NCBI RefSeq assembly: GCF_900177645.1 | Contig: NZ_FXAO01000009.1 | Coordinates: forward strand, 104,560 to 168,559 | Length of the DNA: 64,000 nt | Reading direction: 5' to 3' | From: Arenibacter troitsensis | GTDB taxonomy: Bacteria > Bacteroidota > Bacteroidia > Flavobacteriales > Flavobacteriaceae | Part shown: positions 1-8,363 of the stretch, piece after piece | Layout of the letters: every line of letters starts with the position of its first letter | Numbering within the stretch: the first letter of the stretch is position 1 | Notes under the pieces: model-generated | Database searches by the model: none | What the model was told of the DNA's origin: nothing | Seen by the model: only the letters and a program-made list of their open reading frames with translations | Program-made: the position numbers and the translations under genes

Positions 1-1
1 G

Positions 2-1687
2 TTCATCAGCCTTCGTTCCCTAAAACAATCGTTACTGATTTACACAGCCATTCCTTTTGCAGCTGTAGGCGGGGTGTTCGCACTTTGGCTTCGCGGGATG
101 CCATTCAGTATTTCGGCCGGTGTCGGTTTTATAGCCCTATTTGGGGTAGCTGTGTTAAACGGTCTCATATTGATAAGTAGTCTGAACGAACTTAAAGCCG
201 ATGGAGTGAACGATTTAAAAACCCGGATCAGAAAAGCGACTAAATCGCGATTGCGTCCTATTTTCCTTACGGCCGTAACAGATATAGTTGGTTTTCTGCC
301 CATGGCGCTTTCCAGTTCATCTGGCGCTGAAGTGCAGCGGCCTTTGGCCACCGTTGTCATTGGGGGATTGTTTACGGCTACTGTACTAACATTAGTAGTT
401 TTACCAGTATTGTACAGCTGGTTCGAAAAATCCAAAAATAGGAAGATAAATCCGGCAATGGCAATCGTATTGGTCTTTGCCCTGTTCTCGTTTTCCGCCC
501 AAGGGCAAACGACCCAAGACAGTATAGGTATTTCCCTGTCTCAACTTAAGGAACGGGCGATGGCCAATAATCCAATGCTCAAGGCAGATAGCTTGAACAT
601 ATCCAAAAATAAGAAGTTGCAAGGAACGGCATTCAATCCATCGAATACCAACTTTTTCTATTCGGAAGAGGAAGTGCCAGGCAATGGTGCGGGTCAATCC
701 AATCTTGGCAGCGGTATCCATAGTTACGGAGTGGGCCAAAGCTTTGATTTCCCGACCACATATATCCAACGTTCACAGTTATTGAAACAAAGGACCGTGG
801 TAGCAGAAAAAGGGTATGAATTGCAACGAAACGAACTGGAAAAACAGTTGGCAACGGCGTATTTTAAATGGGTCAATGGTTGGCAAAAAGTGAAATTCTA
901 TGGCCAACTGGACAGTTTATATGGCAATTTTGAGAAAGCTGCCAAACTTCGTTTTGAAACAGGAGAGACCACTAAATTGGAGCAATTGAATGCCAGTAGC
1001 AAACGAAAACTAATTTCACTGAAACTGAAAGAGGTCCAGATTCTCTACAAATCTGCAATTCTGGAACTGGAACAGTTAACATTTTCTGAAATTTTAGAAG
1101 GAGCACACCCTAATGAAATAAAGTATTTGCCCATCTTACCAACAGAGAGTGTATACCAATCTATTGATGATAACGCTTTTCTATCTTATCGGAACGAGTT
1201 GGTAAATCTTGCAAAGGAAGCAACCGATGTCCAACAATCCCAATGGTTACCAGATATCAACCTTCAATATTCTTCTCAGACCGTTAATGGCATTAATGGG
1301 TTCTATGGCTTTCAGGCAGGAATAAGCATTCCGTTAATTTTCAATTCCCAAAAAGCGAATGTTCATGCCTTGAAGATAGAAAGGATGCAGCAAGAGGAAT
1401 TGATGAATAGCGAAAAACTGAACATACAAAAACGGCTGGCCACTGCAATCGCAAATTATGATCAATGGGTTCAGCAGGTCGACTACTATGAAAAAACAGG
1501 GTTACCTATGAGCACTGAATTATTGGAAGGTGCATCGCTTTCCTTTAATGTTGGAGGTATTGATTATATGGAATATATACAGAGCCTTTCCGAAGCTACG
1601 AATATAAAAACCAATTGGTTCGATGCCTTGCTCAATTATAATTTATCGGTTGTAGAACTGAAATATTTAACTGTCAATAATAAATAA
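2..1687 (+). CDS. CzcA-TolC fusion heavy-metal efflux pump, C-terminal part (5' truncated)
   Basis: The reading frame is open from base 2, so the gene starts left of the window. The first 140 or so visible residues are the end of an HME-family RND permease: a KQSLLIYTAIPFAAVGG segment, a membrane stretch with GVGFIALFGVAVLNG, and a conserved cytoplasmic RPIFLTAVTDIVGFLPMA motif. After a short basic linker (KSKNRK) and a signal-like hydrophobic stretch ending in SAQG, a TolC-type outer-membrane factor of about 400 residues follows, with coiled-coil helices and repeats typical of CzcC. RND-TolC fusions of about 1,450 residues are known in Bacteroidota. The pump would export divalent metals (Co, Zn, Cd or Cu; not resolvable here) across both membranes. 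The adaptor gene begins 1 bp after the stop. Identity is firm, exact metal unknown. Confidence 0.9.
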   Translation, partial: FISLRSLKQSLLIYTAIPFAAVGGVFALWLRGMPFSISAGVGFIALFGVAVLNGLILISSLNELKADGVNDLKTRIRKATKSRLRPIFLTAVTDIVGFLPMALSSSSGAEVQRPLATVVIGGLFTATVLTLVVLPVLYSWFEKSKNRKINPAMAIVLVFALFSFSAQGQTTQDSIGISLSQLKERAMANNPMLKADSLNISKNKKLQGTAFNPSNTNFFYSEEEVPGNGAGQSNLGSGIHSYGVGQSFDFPTTYIQRSQLLKQRTVVAEKGYELQRNELEKQLATAYFKWVNGWQKVKFYGQLDSLYGNFEKAAKLRFETGETTKLEQLNASSKRKLISLKLKEVQILYKSAILELEQLTFSEILEGAHPNEIKYLPILPTESVYQSIDDNAFLSYRNELVNLAKEATDVQQSQWLPDINLQYSSQTVNGINGFYGFQAGISIPLIFNSQKANVHALKIERMQQEELMNSEKLNIQKRLATAIANYDQWVQQVDYYEKTGLPMSTELLEGASLSFNVGGIDYMEYIQSLSEATNIKTNWFDALLNYNLSVVELKYLTVNNK

Positions 1688-1688
1688 G

Positions 1689-2873
1689 ATGAAACATATA
1701 TCAATAATAGCGGTCTTAGGATGCGCAATTTTATCCCTAGTAAGCTGTAAGAACGATCAAAAGGACATTGCTGCAACAAAAACAGAAAAATCGGAAGAGG
1801 AACATCTGGAGGAAGACCACATTGGTTTAACCCAATCCCAGGCGGAAGATGCCGGAATTACCTACGGTACCTTCAGTCAAAAGGAAGTAGAAGTTCCAAT
1901 TGAGGCCAACGGAAGCATAGAATTGCCTCCCAATAATATTGCTTCCATTTCTTCATTATTGGATGGATTTGTGGTCAAGATCAATTTCCTGGAAGGTGAT
2001 ATCGTTAAAATGGGGCAAGTATTGGTTGAATTGAAAGACCCGGCCTATATCCAACTTCAACAGGAATATTTGAGCGTTTATGGTCGACTAAAGTACTTGG
2101 AACAAGAACAGGAACGTCAGCAAATTCTCAATGATGCTGATGTGGGCGCAAAGAAGAACCTGCAACAGGCAAAGTCCGAGTTTTCATCCAAAAAATCTGA
2201 ACTTGCAGCTTTGAAAGAGCAATTAAATTACCTGGGAATAAGTGCAAAAGCCATTGAGAACGGTGAGATTCAGAACCGAGTATATCTGCGAGCACCTTTT
2301 GGGGGTACGGTTACATCGATTTCTGCCCATAATGGCGTAAAAGTGATGTCCGGCCAGGAAATAATGCAGGTAATCAATCGGGAACATATGCACTTGGAGC
2401 TACAACTCTTCCAGAAGGATATTCCCAAGATCAAGAAAGGACAAAAGGTACAGTTTAGCATTCCGGCATTTGAGGACAGTCCAGTATTTGATGGTGAAGT
2501 TTCCCTAGTGGGCAAAAACCTGGATGTAGTTTCCAAAACTATTAGGGTGCACGCACATTTCAAGGAAAATGAAATGCTGATTCCTGGGCTTTATACAGAG
2601 GCAAAGATTATGCAGGATAACAAAAAGGCAAGGGTCTTACCAACGTCCGCAATCATTATGGATAAAGGAACCTCCTATTTTTTTATCAAAACCTTTAATA
2701 ATGAGGGCGAAATCAAATTTGAAAAAGTAGCTTTTGAGCCGGGTATTAAATCTGCAGACTATATTCAGATAAAAAATTATGATAAAATACGGGACACAAC
2801 TGCCATTGTCTTGAATGGGGCATTTACATTAAAAGCGGTAATGAACAAAGCAGTAGGCGGGCATCATGATTAA
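1689..2873 (+). CDS. CzcB-like RND periplasmic adaptor lipoprotein
   Basis: The 394-residue protein begins with a lipoprotein signal whose lipobox ends at Cys20 (SLVSC), so it should be anchored in a membrane facing the periplasm. It then shows the usual adaptor order: a barrel-sandwich half (SSLLDGFVVKINFLEGDIVKMGQ), a helical hairpin rich in Glu, Gln and Lys at about residues 120 to 190, the second lipoyl half (RAPFGGTVTSISAHNG), then beta-barrel and membrane-proximal domains. Such proteins link the RND pump to the outer-membrane factor and may pass metal to the pump. It lies 1 bp after the CzcA-TolC fusion gene, so the two are surely co-transcribed. An Asp/Glu/His-rich patch after the lipobox (EEHLEEDH) may bind metal. 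Family assignment is secure; the metal is inferred only from the neighbour. Confidence 0.92.
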   Translation: MKHISIIAVLGCAILSLVSCKNDQKDIAATKTEKSEEEHLEEDHIGLTQSQAEDAGITYGTFSQKEVEVPIEANGSIELPPNNIASISSLLDGFVVKINFLEGDIVKMGQVLVELKDPAYIQLQQEYLSVYGRLKYLEQEQERQQILNDADVGAKKNLQQAKSEFSSKKSELAALKEQLNYLGISAKAIENGEIQNRVYLRAPFGGTVTSISAHNGVKVMSGQEIMQVINREHMHLELQLFQKDIPKIKKGQKVQFSIPAFEDSPVFDGEVSLVGKNLDVVSKTIRVHAHFKENEMLIPGLYTEAKIMQDNKKARVLPTSAIIMDKGTSYFFIKTFNNEGEIKFEKVAFEPGIKSADYIQIKNYDKIRDTTAIVLNGAFTLKAVMNKAVGGHHD

Positions 2874-2878
2874 TTGAT

Positions 2879-3265
2879 ATGTTAATAATAAAAAAATTAA
2901 AGGCGAAGGCCAAAAAATTAATGCTGGATTTAGTTGTCCTCCATTTGGCCTATCAGAATTCAAAAACACCCTGGACTGCAAAGGCTATAATTGTTATTAC
3001 TTTGGGCTATGTCCTTAGCCCAATTGACCTGATACCAGATTTTATTCCAATACTGGGATTGTTGGATGATTTAATTTTGTTGCCATTGGGCATCTATTTG
3101 GCGATAAAGCTAATACCAAAGGAAGTTTTGGAGACCAGTCGGATACTGGCCAAAACGTATGAATGGGAGAGAAAAAAAAGTGTGATGGCTGTACTCATTA
3201 TCGCCCTAATCTGGATTGGCATCGCCTGCACCACAATCAATTTAATTCTTTATAATAAATACTAG
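2879..3265 (+). CDS. DUF1232 (YkvA-like) membrane protein
   Basis: A 128-residue protein carrying the DUF1232 signature: a helix with YVLSPIDLIPDFIPILGLLD around residues 45 to 65, where the SPIDLIPD core is diagnostic. Hydrophobic stretches follow at about 60 to 80 and 100 to 125, the second ending in LYNKY. The biochemical role of the family is not established. It sits 5 bp after the metal adaptor gene and 1 bp before a Fur-family regulator, so it belongs to the same transcript. A link to zinc or divalent metal handling is only an inference from that position. Confidence 0.85.
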   Translation: MLIIKKLKAKAKKLMLDLVVLHLAYQNSKTPWTAKAIIVITLGYVLSPIDLIPDFIPILGLLDDLILLPLGIYLAIKLIPKEVLETSRILAKTYEWERKKSVMAVLIIALIWIGIACTTINLILYNKY

Positions 3266-3266
3266 A

Positions 3267-3683
3267 ATGACCGAAATTGAAAAAACATTGGAAAACAATG
3301 GAATACGACCAACAGCGATGCGTATTCTCATATATAAATTTATGGCTAAAAAGGAAGTGGCGATAGCACTTACAGATATAGAAAATGCCTTTGTTAAAGC
3401 TGAAAGAACAACATTATACAGGACACTAAAAACCTTTGAGGACAAGGGGATTGTTCATCATATTGATGATGGTACAGGTATCTCAAAATATGCCTTATGC
3501 GAACAAGGATGTAATTGCGAGCTGGACCAAGACCTACATTTACATTTTCATTGTAGTAATTGCGATAAAACAGTTTGCTTAACGGATCATAAAATTCCTC
3601 ATATCAACTTACCCAGCGGTTACATCGCCGAGGATGCAAACTTGGTGATAACGGGAATTTGTGAGAAGTGTAGCGGCCAATAA
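3267..3683 (+). CDS. Fur-family transcriptional regulator (Zur/Fur-like)
   Basis: A 138-residue metalloregulator. The N-terminal winged helix spans about residues 1 to 80 and contains the Fur-type RTTLYRTLKTFEDKGIVH recognition segment. The C-terminal half has metal-site features: an HLHFHCSNCDKTVCL stretch with a CxxC pair, and a closing CEKC pair that should complete a structural zinc site. Members of this family repress uptake or export genes according to Fe, Zn or Mn. Here the gene lies between DUF1232 and a zinc-type P-type ATPase, which suggests control of zinc efflux. It could equally act on unlinked targets. An AT-rich stretch precedes it, but no clear Fur box was recognised. Confidence 0.9.
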   Translation: MTEIEKTLENNGIRPTAMRILIYKFMAKKEVAIALTDIENAFVKAERTTLYRTLKTFEDKGIVHHIDDGTGISKYALCEQGCNCELDQDLHLHFHCSNCDKTVCLTDHKIPHINLPSGYIAEDANLVITGICEKCSGQ

Positions 3684-3728
3684 ATGCACGTCCATTGCAC
3701 TCTTATTTTTAAGAACTTGATATCCAAT

Positions 3729-5714
3729 ATGAAAAAGAAAAAAGTAAACTTACGCGATTTAGAAACCAAGGAACATCGAAGCGAGCACAGTCACGCCCGC
3801 CAGCCGGGGCTGGATGATGGCCATAATCACAGTAGTCCTAAAAAAATATCCAATTTTAGAACTTACCTACCTGCGATTTTCAGCTTTGTTATGCTGATAA
3901 TCGGAATTGCCATTGATTATTTTGAAGCCATTCCTTTCTTTAGTGGATGGTTCAGAATCGTTTGGTTTTCAGTAGCTTATATACCTGTAGGGTTTCCGGT
4001 AATTAAAGAAGGTTGGAATAGTATTAAAAAGGGGGATTTCTTTACGGAATTCTTCTTGATGTCCATTGCAACTTTGGGGGCATTTGCTATAGGCGAATAT
4101 CCGGAAGGTGTGGCCGTGATGTTATTCTATGCTGTGGGCGAATTGTTCCAGAATGCCGCTGTCAACCGTGCTAAGGGAAACATCAAAGCTTTGCTGGACG
4201 TACGCCCCAATGAAGCACTGGTATTTCGCGATGGCGACTTTATTTCCGTCAATCCAGAAACGGTTGCTATAGGTGAGAAGATTCAGGTACGAGTGGGGGA
4301 GAAAGTACCGCTTGATGGTATGCTACTTTCTGAAAAAGGTTCGTTTAATACGGCAGCCTTGACAGGAGAAAGCAAACCCGATACCATTGCAAAGGATGAA
4401 AAGGTATTTGCCGGTAGCATCAACCTCGATGGTGTTATAGAAATGGAAACGACAAAGGAATTTAAGGACAGTTCCATAGCACGAATTTTGGATATGGTAC
4501 AGAACGCCACCGCCCGAAAGTCCAAAACGGAGCTTTTTATCAGAAAGTTTGCACGGATTTATACCCCCATCGTTGTTTTCCTAGCTATCGGGCTGACATT
4601 CCTGCCCTACTTTTTTGTAGGTGATTACGTGTTCCGTGAATGGCTCTACCGTGCGCTGATTTTCTTAGTGATTTCCTGCCCTTGTGCCTTGGTCATTTCC
4701 ATTCCGCTAGGATATTTTGGGGGTCTAGGTGCAGCTTCCCGAAATGGGATTCTCTTTAAAGGTGCATCCTTCCTAGATGCGATGACCAAGGTAAAAACCA
4801 TCGTAATGGATAAAACGGGAACCGTTACTAAAGGGGTCTTTAAAATCAAGGAAGTTGTAACCAGCTCGGCTTTTACCGAATCGGAATTTGTGCAGTACCT
4901 AATGTCGATGGAAGAACAATCCACCCATCCCATTGCAAAGGCAATTTTGGAATACAAGGCTGAGGGTGCTGATTTTGAAGCGACCGAGGTTACCGAAGTC
5001 GCCGGGAAAGGGTTAAAAGGAACGGTCAATGGAAGAACCGTGTTGGTGGGAAATAAGGCCTTAATGACCTCTAACAAAATAGAAGTAAGTTCAGAAACAG
5101 ATAGTATCGTAGAATCAATTGTAATGGTTGCCATTGATGGAAAATTTGCAGGCTATGTGACCATTGCGGATGAACTAAAGAACGATGCGCATCAAGCCAT
5201 AAAGCAAATTAGGCAATCAGGGATTTCCAAAATCATCATGCTTTCTGGCGATAAGGATTCCATAACCCAGCAGGTAGCAAAAGAATTGAAAATCGATTGG
5301 GCGAAGGGTGGTCTATTACCTGAAGATAAACTTAACGAAGTCGAAAAACTAAAAAAGCAGCTCGATACCAAAGTTGCATTTATTGGCGATGGTATTAACG
5401 ATGCACCTGTGTTGGCGGCAAGTGATGTAGGAATTGCTATGGGAGGTCTTGGCAGCGATGTGGCTATTGAGACTGCAGATGTTATTATCCAAAACGACCA
5501 ACCGAGTAAGATTGCACGTGCTATTCAAATAGGGCGTTCCACACGACGAATTGTTTGGCAAAACATTGGTCTTGCCTTTGGCGTAAAAGTGTTGGTAATG
5601 GCTCTAGGGGCGTTCGGAATAGCGACAATGTGGGAAGCTGTTTTTGCTGATGTCGGGGTGGCCTTTTTGGCAATACTCAATGCCATTCGCCTTCAAAAAA
5701 AAGTGTGGCACTAA
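3729..5714 (+). CDS. P1B-2 heavy-metal-exporting ATPase (Zn/Cd/Pb type)
   Basis: A P1B ATPase of 661 residues from ATG 3729; an in-frame ATG at 3684, directly after the Fur stop, would add 15 residues, but 3729 gives the basic start MKKKK usual in relatives. There is no CxxC HMA domain; instead a His/Asp-rich tail (SEHSHARQ, DDGHNH) may bind metal. Visible core motifs are TGE in the actuator domain, the CPC membrane site near residue 317, DKTGT with the phosphorylated Asp near 361, a HP pair (STHPIA) in the nucleotide domain and GDGINDAP. Late membrane helices contain a Lys (GVKVLVM) and DVG (FADVGVA), the signature of the Zn/Cd/Pb subgroup. It would pump Zn(II) or Cd(II) out of the cytoplasm. 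The Fur-like regulator just upstream fits such control. Confidence 0.92.
   Translation: MKKKKVNLRDLETKEHRSEHSHARQPGLDDGHNHSSPKKISNFRTYLPAIFSFVMLIIGIAIDYFEAIPFFSGWFRIVWFSVAYIPVGFPVIKEGWNSIKKGDFFTEFFLMSIATLGAFAIGEYPEGVAVMLFYAVGELFQNAAVNRAKGNIKALLDVRPNEALVFRDGDFISVNPETVAIGEKIQVRVGEKVPLDGMLLSEKGSFNTAALTGESKPDTIAKDEKVFAGSINLDGVIEMETTKEFKDSSIARILDMVQNATARKSKTELFIRKFARIYTPIVVFLAIGLTFLPYFFVGDYVFREWLYRALIFLVISCPCALVISIPLGYFGGLGAASRNGILFKGASFLDAMTKVKTIVMDKTGTVTKGVFKIKEVVTSSAFTESEFVQYLMSMEEQSTHPIAKAILEYKAEGADFEATEVTEVAGKGLKGTVNGRTVLVGNKALMTSNKIEVSSETDSIVESIVMVAIDGKFAGYVTIADELKNDAHQAIKQIRQSGISKIIMLSGDKDSITQQVAKELKIDWAKGGLLPEDKLNEVEKLKKQLDTKVAFIGDGINDAPVLAASDVGIAMGGLGSDVAIETADVIIQNDQPSKIARAIQIGRSTRRIVWQNIGLAFGVKVLVMALGAFGIATMWEAVFADVGVAFLAILNAIRLQKKVWH
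3800..3813 (+). repeat. GC-rich palindrome inside the zinc ATPase N-terminus
   Basis: CCAGCC-gg-GGCTGG forms a perfect 6 bp inverted repeat in a locally GC-rich patch inside an AT-rich gene. It encodes the QPGL part of the His-rich tail. Short GC-rich palindromes are dispersed in many flavobacterial genomes and can fall in-frame within flexible protein regions; a second one lies at 21782. Confidence 0.5.
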
Positions 5715-5753
5715 TTATCAATTGGAAAAAAACCAATAAATAGGATTAAGTAT

Positions 5754-5939
5754 ATGTCTCAAAGTAGGAGAAAGAGGAGAGAAAATAAGACACCGGAAAA
5801 ACATAAGGATCGGACGGTGACCAAAAAGGACAGATTATATGGCACCCTCGTAATTGCTGGAATATTTATCATAGGATTTATAGTATATTTTTTCGATGCT
5901 ATTTTTTATTTCTTTTACCTGCTTTTCTCCGATAAGTAA
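5754..5939 (+). CDS. small basic single-span membrane protein, unknown
   Basis: A 61-residue protein not assignable to a family by eye. The first 28 residues are very basic (SQSRRKRRENK and so on) and the rest is one hydrophobic helix (about residues 30 to 55) full of Phe and Tyr, ending in a short polar tail. By the positive-inside rule the N-terminus should be cytoplasmic. It follows the zinc ATPase by 39 bp on the same strand and is the last gene before a 445 bp gap, so it could be the tail of that operon. Coding status is supported by an ATG start and a protein-like composition, but no function is claimed. Confidence 0.55.
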   Translation: MSQSRRKRRENKTPEKHKDRTVTKKDRLYGTLVIAGIFIIGFIVYFFDAIFYFFYLLFSDK

Positions 5940-6384
5940 AATCGTGAAATGGGTATAGTGTAAATTACAGGATATAAATATTATAGCAATAGTTTGGGAA
6001 AACGAAATGTTCAAGAATGCGTAACTTATCCTCTAACATCACATAGCCAATGATTTTGCTTACTAATTTTTCTAAATTGGTTGTCACCATACTTGCAATA
6101 TTAAATCCTTTATGTTTCAAAAAATGAAAAGTAGCAAAAATTTGCCTCAAATATTGAATTAGTATCTAAAAGTAGATGTTGTGCAAAACTTTCATCGAAA
6201 TAATCGCAAAATCTAATTAAATATACCTTTTTTGGCACATTCCCCATGCTAAAAACTAGATTCTTGGGACTGCTAGAGTTTATATTTCATAGGAAAAACC
6301 TTTTTTTTACTATAGCCCAATCAAAATTTTAAAAAAGCTTTACATCTGTTTAAAATTAAATCGGAAAAGTTATCTTTGTTTTTG
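5940..6384. other. intergenic region without a supported gene
   Basis: A very AT-rich 445 bp stretch between the zinc operon and the next metal operon. The only longish frame is a 61-codon minus-strand one (5965 to 6150) with no recognisable motif and low-complexity bases, which is not called. A candidate -7 promoter box lies at its right end. No clear terminator hairpin was seen after 5939. Confidence 0.6.
6371..6378 (+). promoter_or_regulatory. candidate Bacteroidota -7 box
   Basis: TATCTTTG matches the TAnnTTTG -7 consensus of the Bacteroidota primary sigma factor. It ends only 6 bp before the ATG of the His-rich protein, so transcription would start at or next to the start codon. No convincing -33 TTTG was seen at the right distance. 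The same layout recurs at 14301. Confidence 0.5.
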
Positions 6385-6825
6385 ATGCAAAAGTACAATC
6401 ACATAAAAGCATTATTCTTTTTAGGCCTGTTCAGCTTTATGATGCTGCATCAAGCCTTTCCTCATTTGCATCATCAACATGAGGAAACACATTCCCATTC
6501 AGTTATTGCACATACGGGCGAACACCATCACAATGATGACCATTCCCAAGAAGACGAAAATTCACCTTTAGGTTTCTTTGGATTCTTTTTGGATATGCAC
6601 GTCCATTCTACGGTGTCGAGCGAAATTGGATTATTTAATGGGGACATTGTTGAAAATCAGACCATTATTGGTGAAGAGATTGCTAATGGTGTTTTTGATA
6701 TTCAAGGTCTTTTTTTAATTGATGATGGGCAAAATAGAGCATCTCCTATTTATCATCCACCGAATACTTATTTTAATTCTTATCTCTCATGCCTCGATAC
6801 ACGAGGTCCCCCATATTTAGGTTAA
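6385..6825 (+). CDS. His-rich exported small protein, unknown
   Basis: A 146-residue protein from ATG 6385; an upstream in-frame TTG at 6376 overlaps the promoter box and is unlikely. The first 26 residues form a signal peptide-like helix (ALFFLGLFSFMMLHQAF). Then comes a dense His/Asp/Glu segment with HLHHQHEE, HTGEHHHNDDH and MHVHS, as expected for a periplasmic metal-binding or metal-sensing protein. The C-terminal third is ordinary and ends in GPPYLG. It heads a same-strand cluster with a TolC gene, a His-rich lipoprotein, an adaptor and an HME-type RND pump, so it probably buffers or delivers the metal exported by that system. The family is not named here; Zn, Co, Ni or Cu are all possible. 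Confidence 0.7.
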   Translation: MQKYNHIKALFFLGLFSFMMLHQAFPHLHHQHEETHSHSVIAHTGEHHHNDDHSQEDENSPLGFFGFFLDMHVHSTVSSEIGLFNGDIVENQTIIGEEIANGVFDIQGLFLIDDGQNRASPIYHPPNTYFNSYLSCLDTRGPPYLG

Positions 6826-6897
6826 TCGATTAGGAATACTTACCGCTATGGTAGTAATCCTTTTATAAATTTTGATTAAACCTAAAATTCACAAACA

Positions 6898-8082
6898 ATG
6901 AATAAACATATAGTATTCGCTATTTGCGGATGCCTGTTTTTTGTTAGTGGTTTCTCTCAAAACAGAAATTTGGAGGAATTACTTGCTGAAATAGAACAGA
7001 ATAATACCGAGTTACAAGGCTATCAATCCTATATTGAAAGTCAACAGCTCGAAAACAAGAGCACCAACAATTTGCCGGACCCACAGCTATCTGGCTATTA
7101 TTTGCCTTTTGGCGATAATACCGCAGATACTTATACGGAATATCAAATATCACAATCTTTTGAGTTCCCAACGGTATACGCTGCAAGGGGTAAGTGGAAC
7201 GATTTAAGATCGGAGCAACTACAAACTGCCTATACGAAAAGGAGACAGTTGGTGCTATTAAATGCGAAGGAGTAACTTATAGAACTTGCTTTCTTAAAGA
7301 AGCAAAAAGGCATTGAGGCCGAAAGAAGGTCCCAAGGTAAACAGGTATTTGATCAGATTAAGGAGCTCTATGACAAGGAGCAGGTAGGTATTTTAGATTT
7401 GAATAAAGCCAAAGTTGCCTGGATTCAGGAACAATTTGTCGTTGAACAAATCGAAAACGACATCCAGATTCTAATTTCCAAACTTAAAACCTTAAATGGC
7501 GACAAACCATTGGATGGACTTTCATTGCAAATTGTTTTGCCCGTTAAAATAGGAAGCATGGACAAGCTTTGGCAGGAAAAAGTAGCCAACGACCCTTCGC
7601 TCCTAGAATTGAAGACGAATGAGGTTGCCTCCTTGCAAAAAATGAAATTGGAGCAAAACAAGGTACTTCCAAATGTCGCTCTAGGCTACAACTATCAAGG
7701 AGTAAATGGAAATAATTATTCGGGATTTTATGGGGGACTTTCCATTCCCATATGGGGCAGTAAAAACAGGGTGAAAGCTGCACAAGCAAACCATGAGTAT
7801 CAGCAAACGAATACCCAAGTAATAACAAATACCCTTTACACCCAATTTCAAGAATCTTTTAATCGCTACCAATTGATGCACTCAAAGTATAATGAGTATC
7901 AAGCGACGATGAGTAATTTAGAAAGTGAAAAATTACTTTTTAAAGCCTATATGTTGGGCGAGTATTCTTTTATGGATTATTATGTAGAGCTCCAATTTTA
8001 CCGAAATGCATCAGATAAAATGCTGCAAATGGAAAAAGAGTTGCATTTGCTCCAGGCACAATTATTAAAACATCAATTATAA
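6898..8082 (+). pseudogene. TolC/CzcC-like outer-membrane factor interrupted by an in-frame ochre stop
   Basis: Read through one TAA at 7273 to 7275, this is a single 394-codon frame: a signal peptide ending near FSQN, then an outer-membrane efflux protein with the LPDPQLSGYY and QSFEFPT motifs common to CzcC relatives, and after the stop continuous TolC-type helices (DKEQVGILDLNKAKVAW). Both halves are in the same frame and no other lesion is visible, so one substitution (for example CAA to TAA) explains it. The gene is flanked by a His-rich protein and adaptor and pump genes and would have been the outer-membrane channel of that system. A sequencing error, or readthrough, cannot be excluded. 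Separate small proteins at 6898 to 7275 and 7399 to 8082 are the alternative reading. Confidence 0.8.
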
Positions 8083-8100
8083 AATTTAAAATAAAACATT

Positions 8101-8343
8101 ATGAAAATTTTTAAAATAGTATACGCAGTAGCCCTAGTTTCAACAGTTGCCTTAACTTCTTGTAGAGACACAATATCAAAGACAGAAAGTACGGAAGAGC
8201 ACGGTCATGACCACGATGCAAACGGCGGTCATATGCACGAGGAAACTATAGAACAAGAAGAGTTCCATGTTGATAAGGACTCTATGGCAATTAAACCTGA
8301 AACCCATAAACATGATGATGGTTCTGAGCACCACAATCATTAA
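8101..8343 (+). CDS. small His-rich lipoprotein
   Basis: An 80-residue protein with a lipoprotein signal (lipobox TSC, Cys21) followed by an acidic and His-rich tail: HGHDHD, GGHMHEE, HKHDD and the closing HHNH. It has no recognisable fold and probably acts as a flexible metal sponge on the periplasmic face. It sits 18 bp after the broken TolC gene and 20 bp before an RND adaptor whose own N-terminus has a similar sequence (DAHAHNADGSHIGEE), which suggests the two share a metal-binding role. Confidence 0.75.
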   Translation: MKIFKIVYAVALVSTVALTSCRDTISKTESTEEHGHDHDANGGHMHEETIEQEEFHVDKDSMAIKPETHKHDDGSEHHNH

Positions 8344-8363
8344 AATATAAATAGTTGTAGCAA

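Noticed and set aside
401..769. Minus-strand frame of 122 codons
   Set aside because: Antisense to the CzcA-TolC fusion; no motif or start context.
3684..3728. Upstream start for the zinc ATPase
   Set aside because: The extra 15 residues (MHVHCTLIFKNLISN) do not resemble family N-termini; ATG 3729 is preferred, though not excluded.
5965..6150. Minus-strand 61-codon frame in the gap
   Set aside because: No recognisable domain, AT-rich low complexity, no neighbours on that strand.
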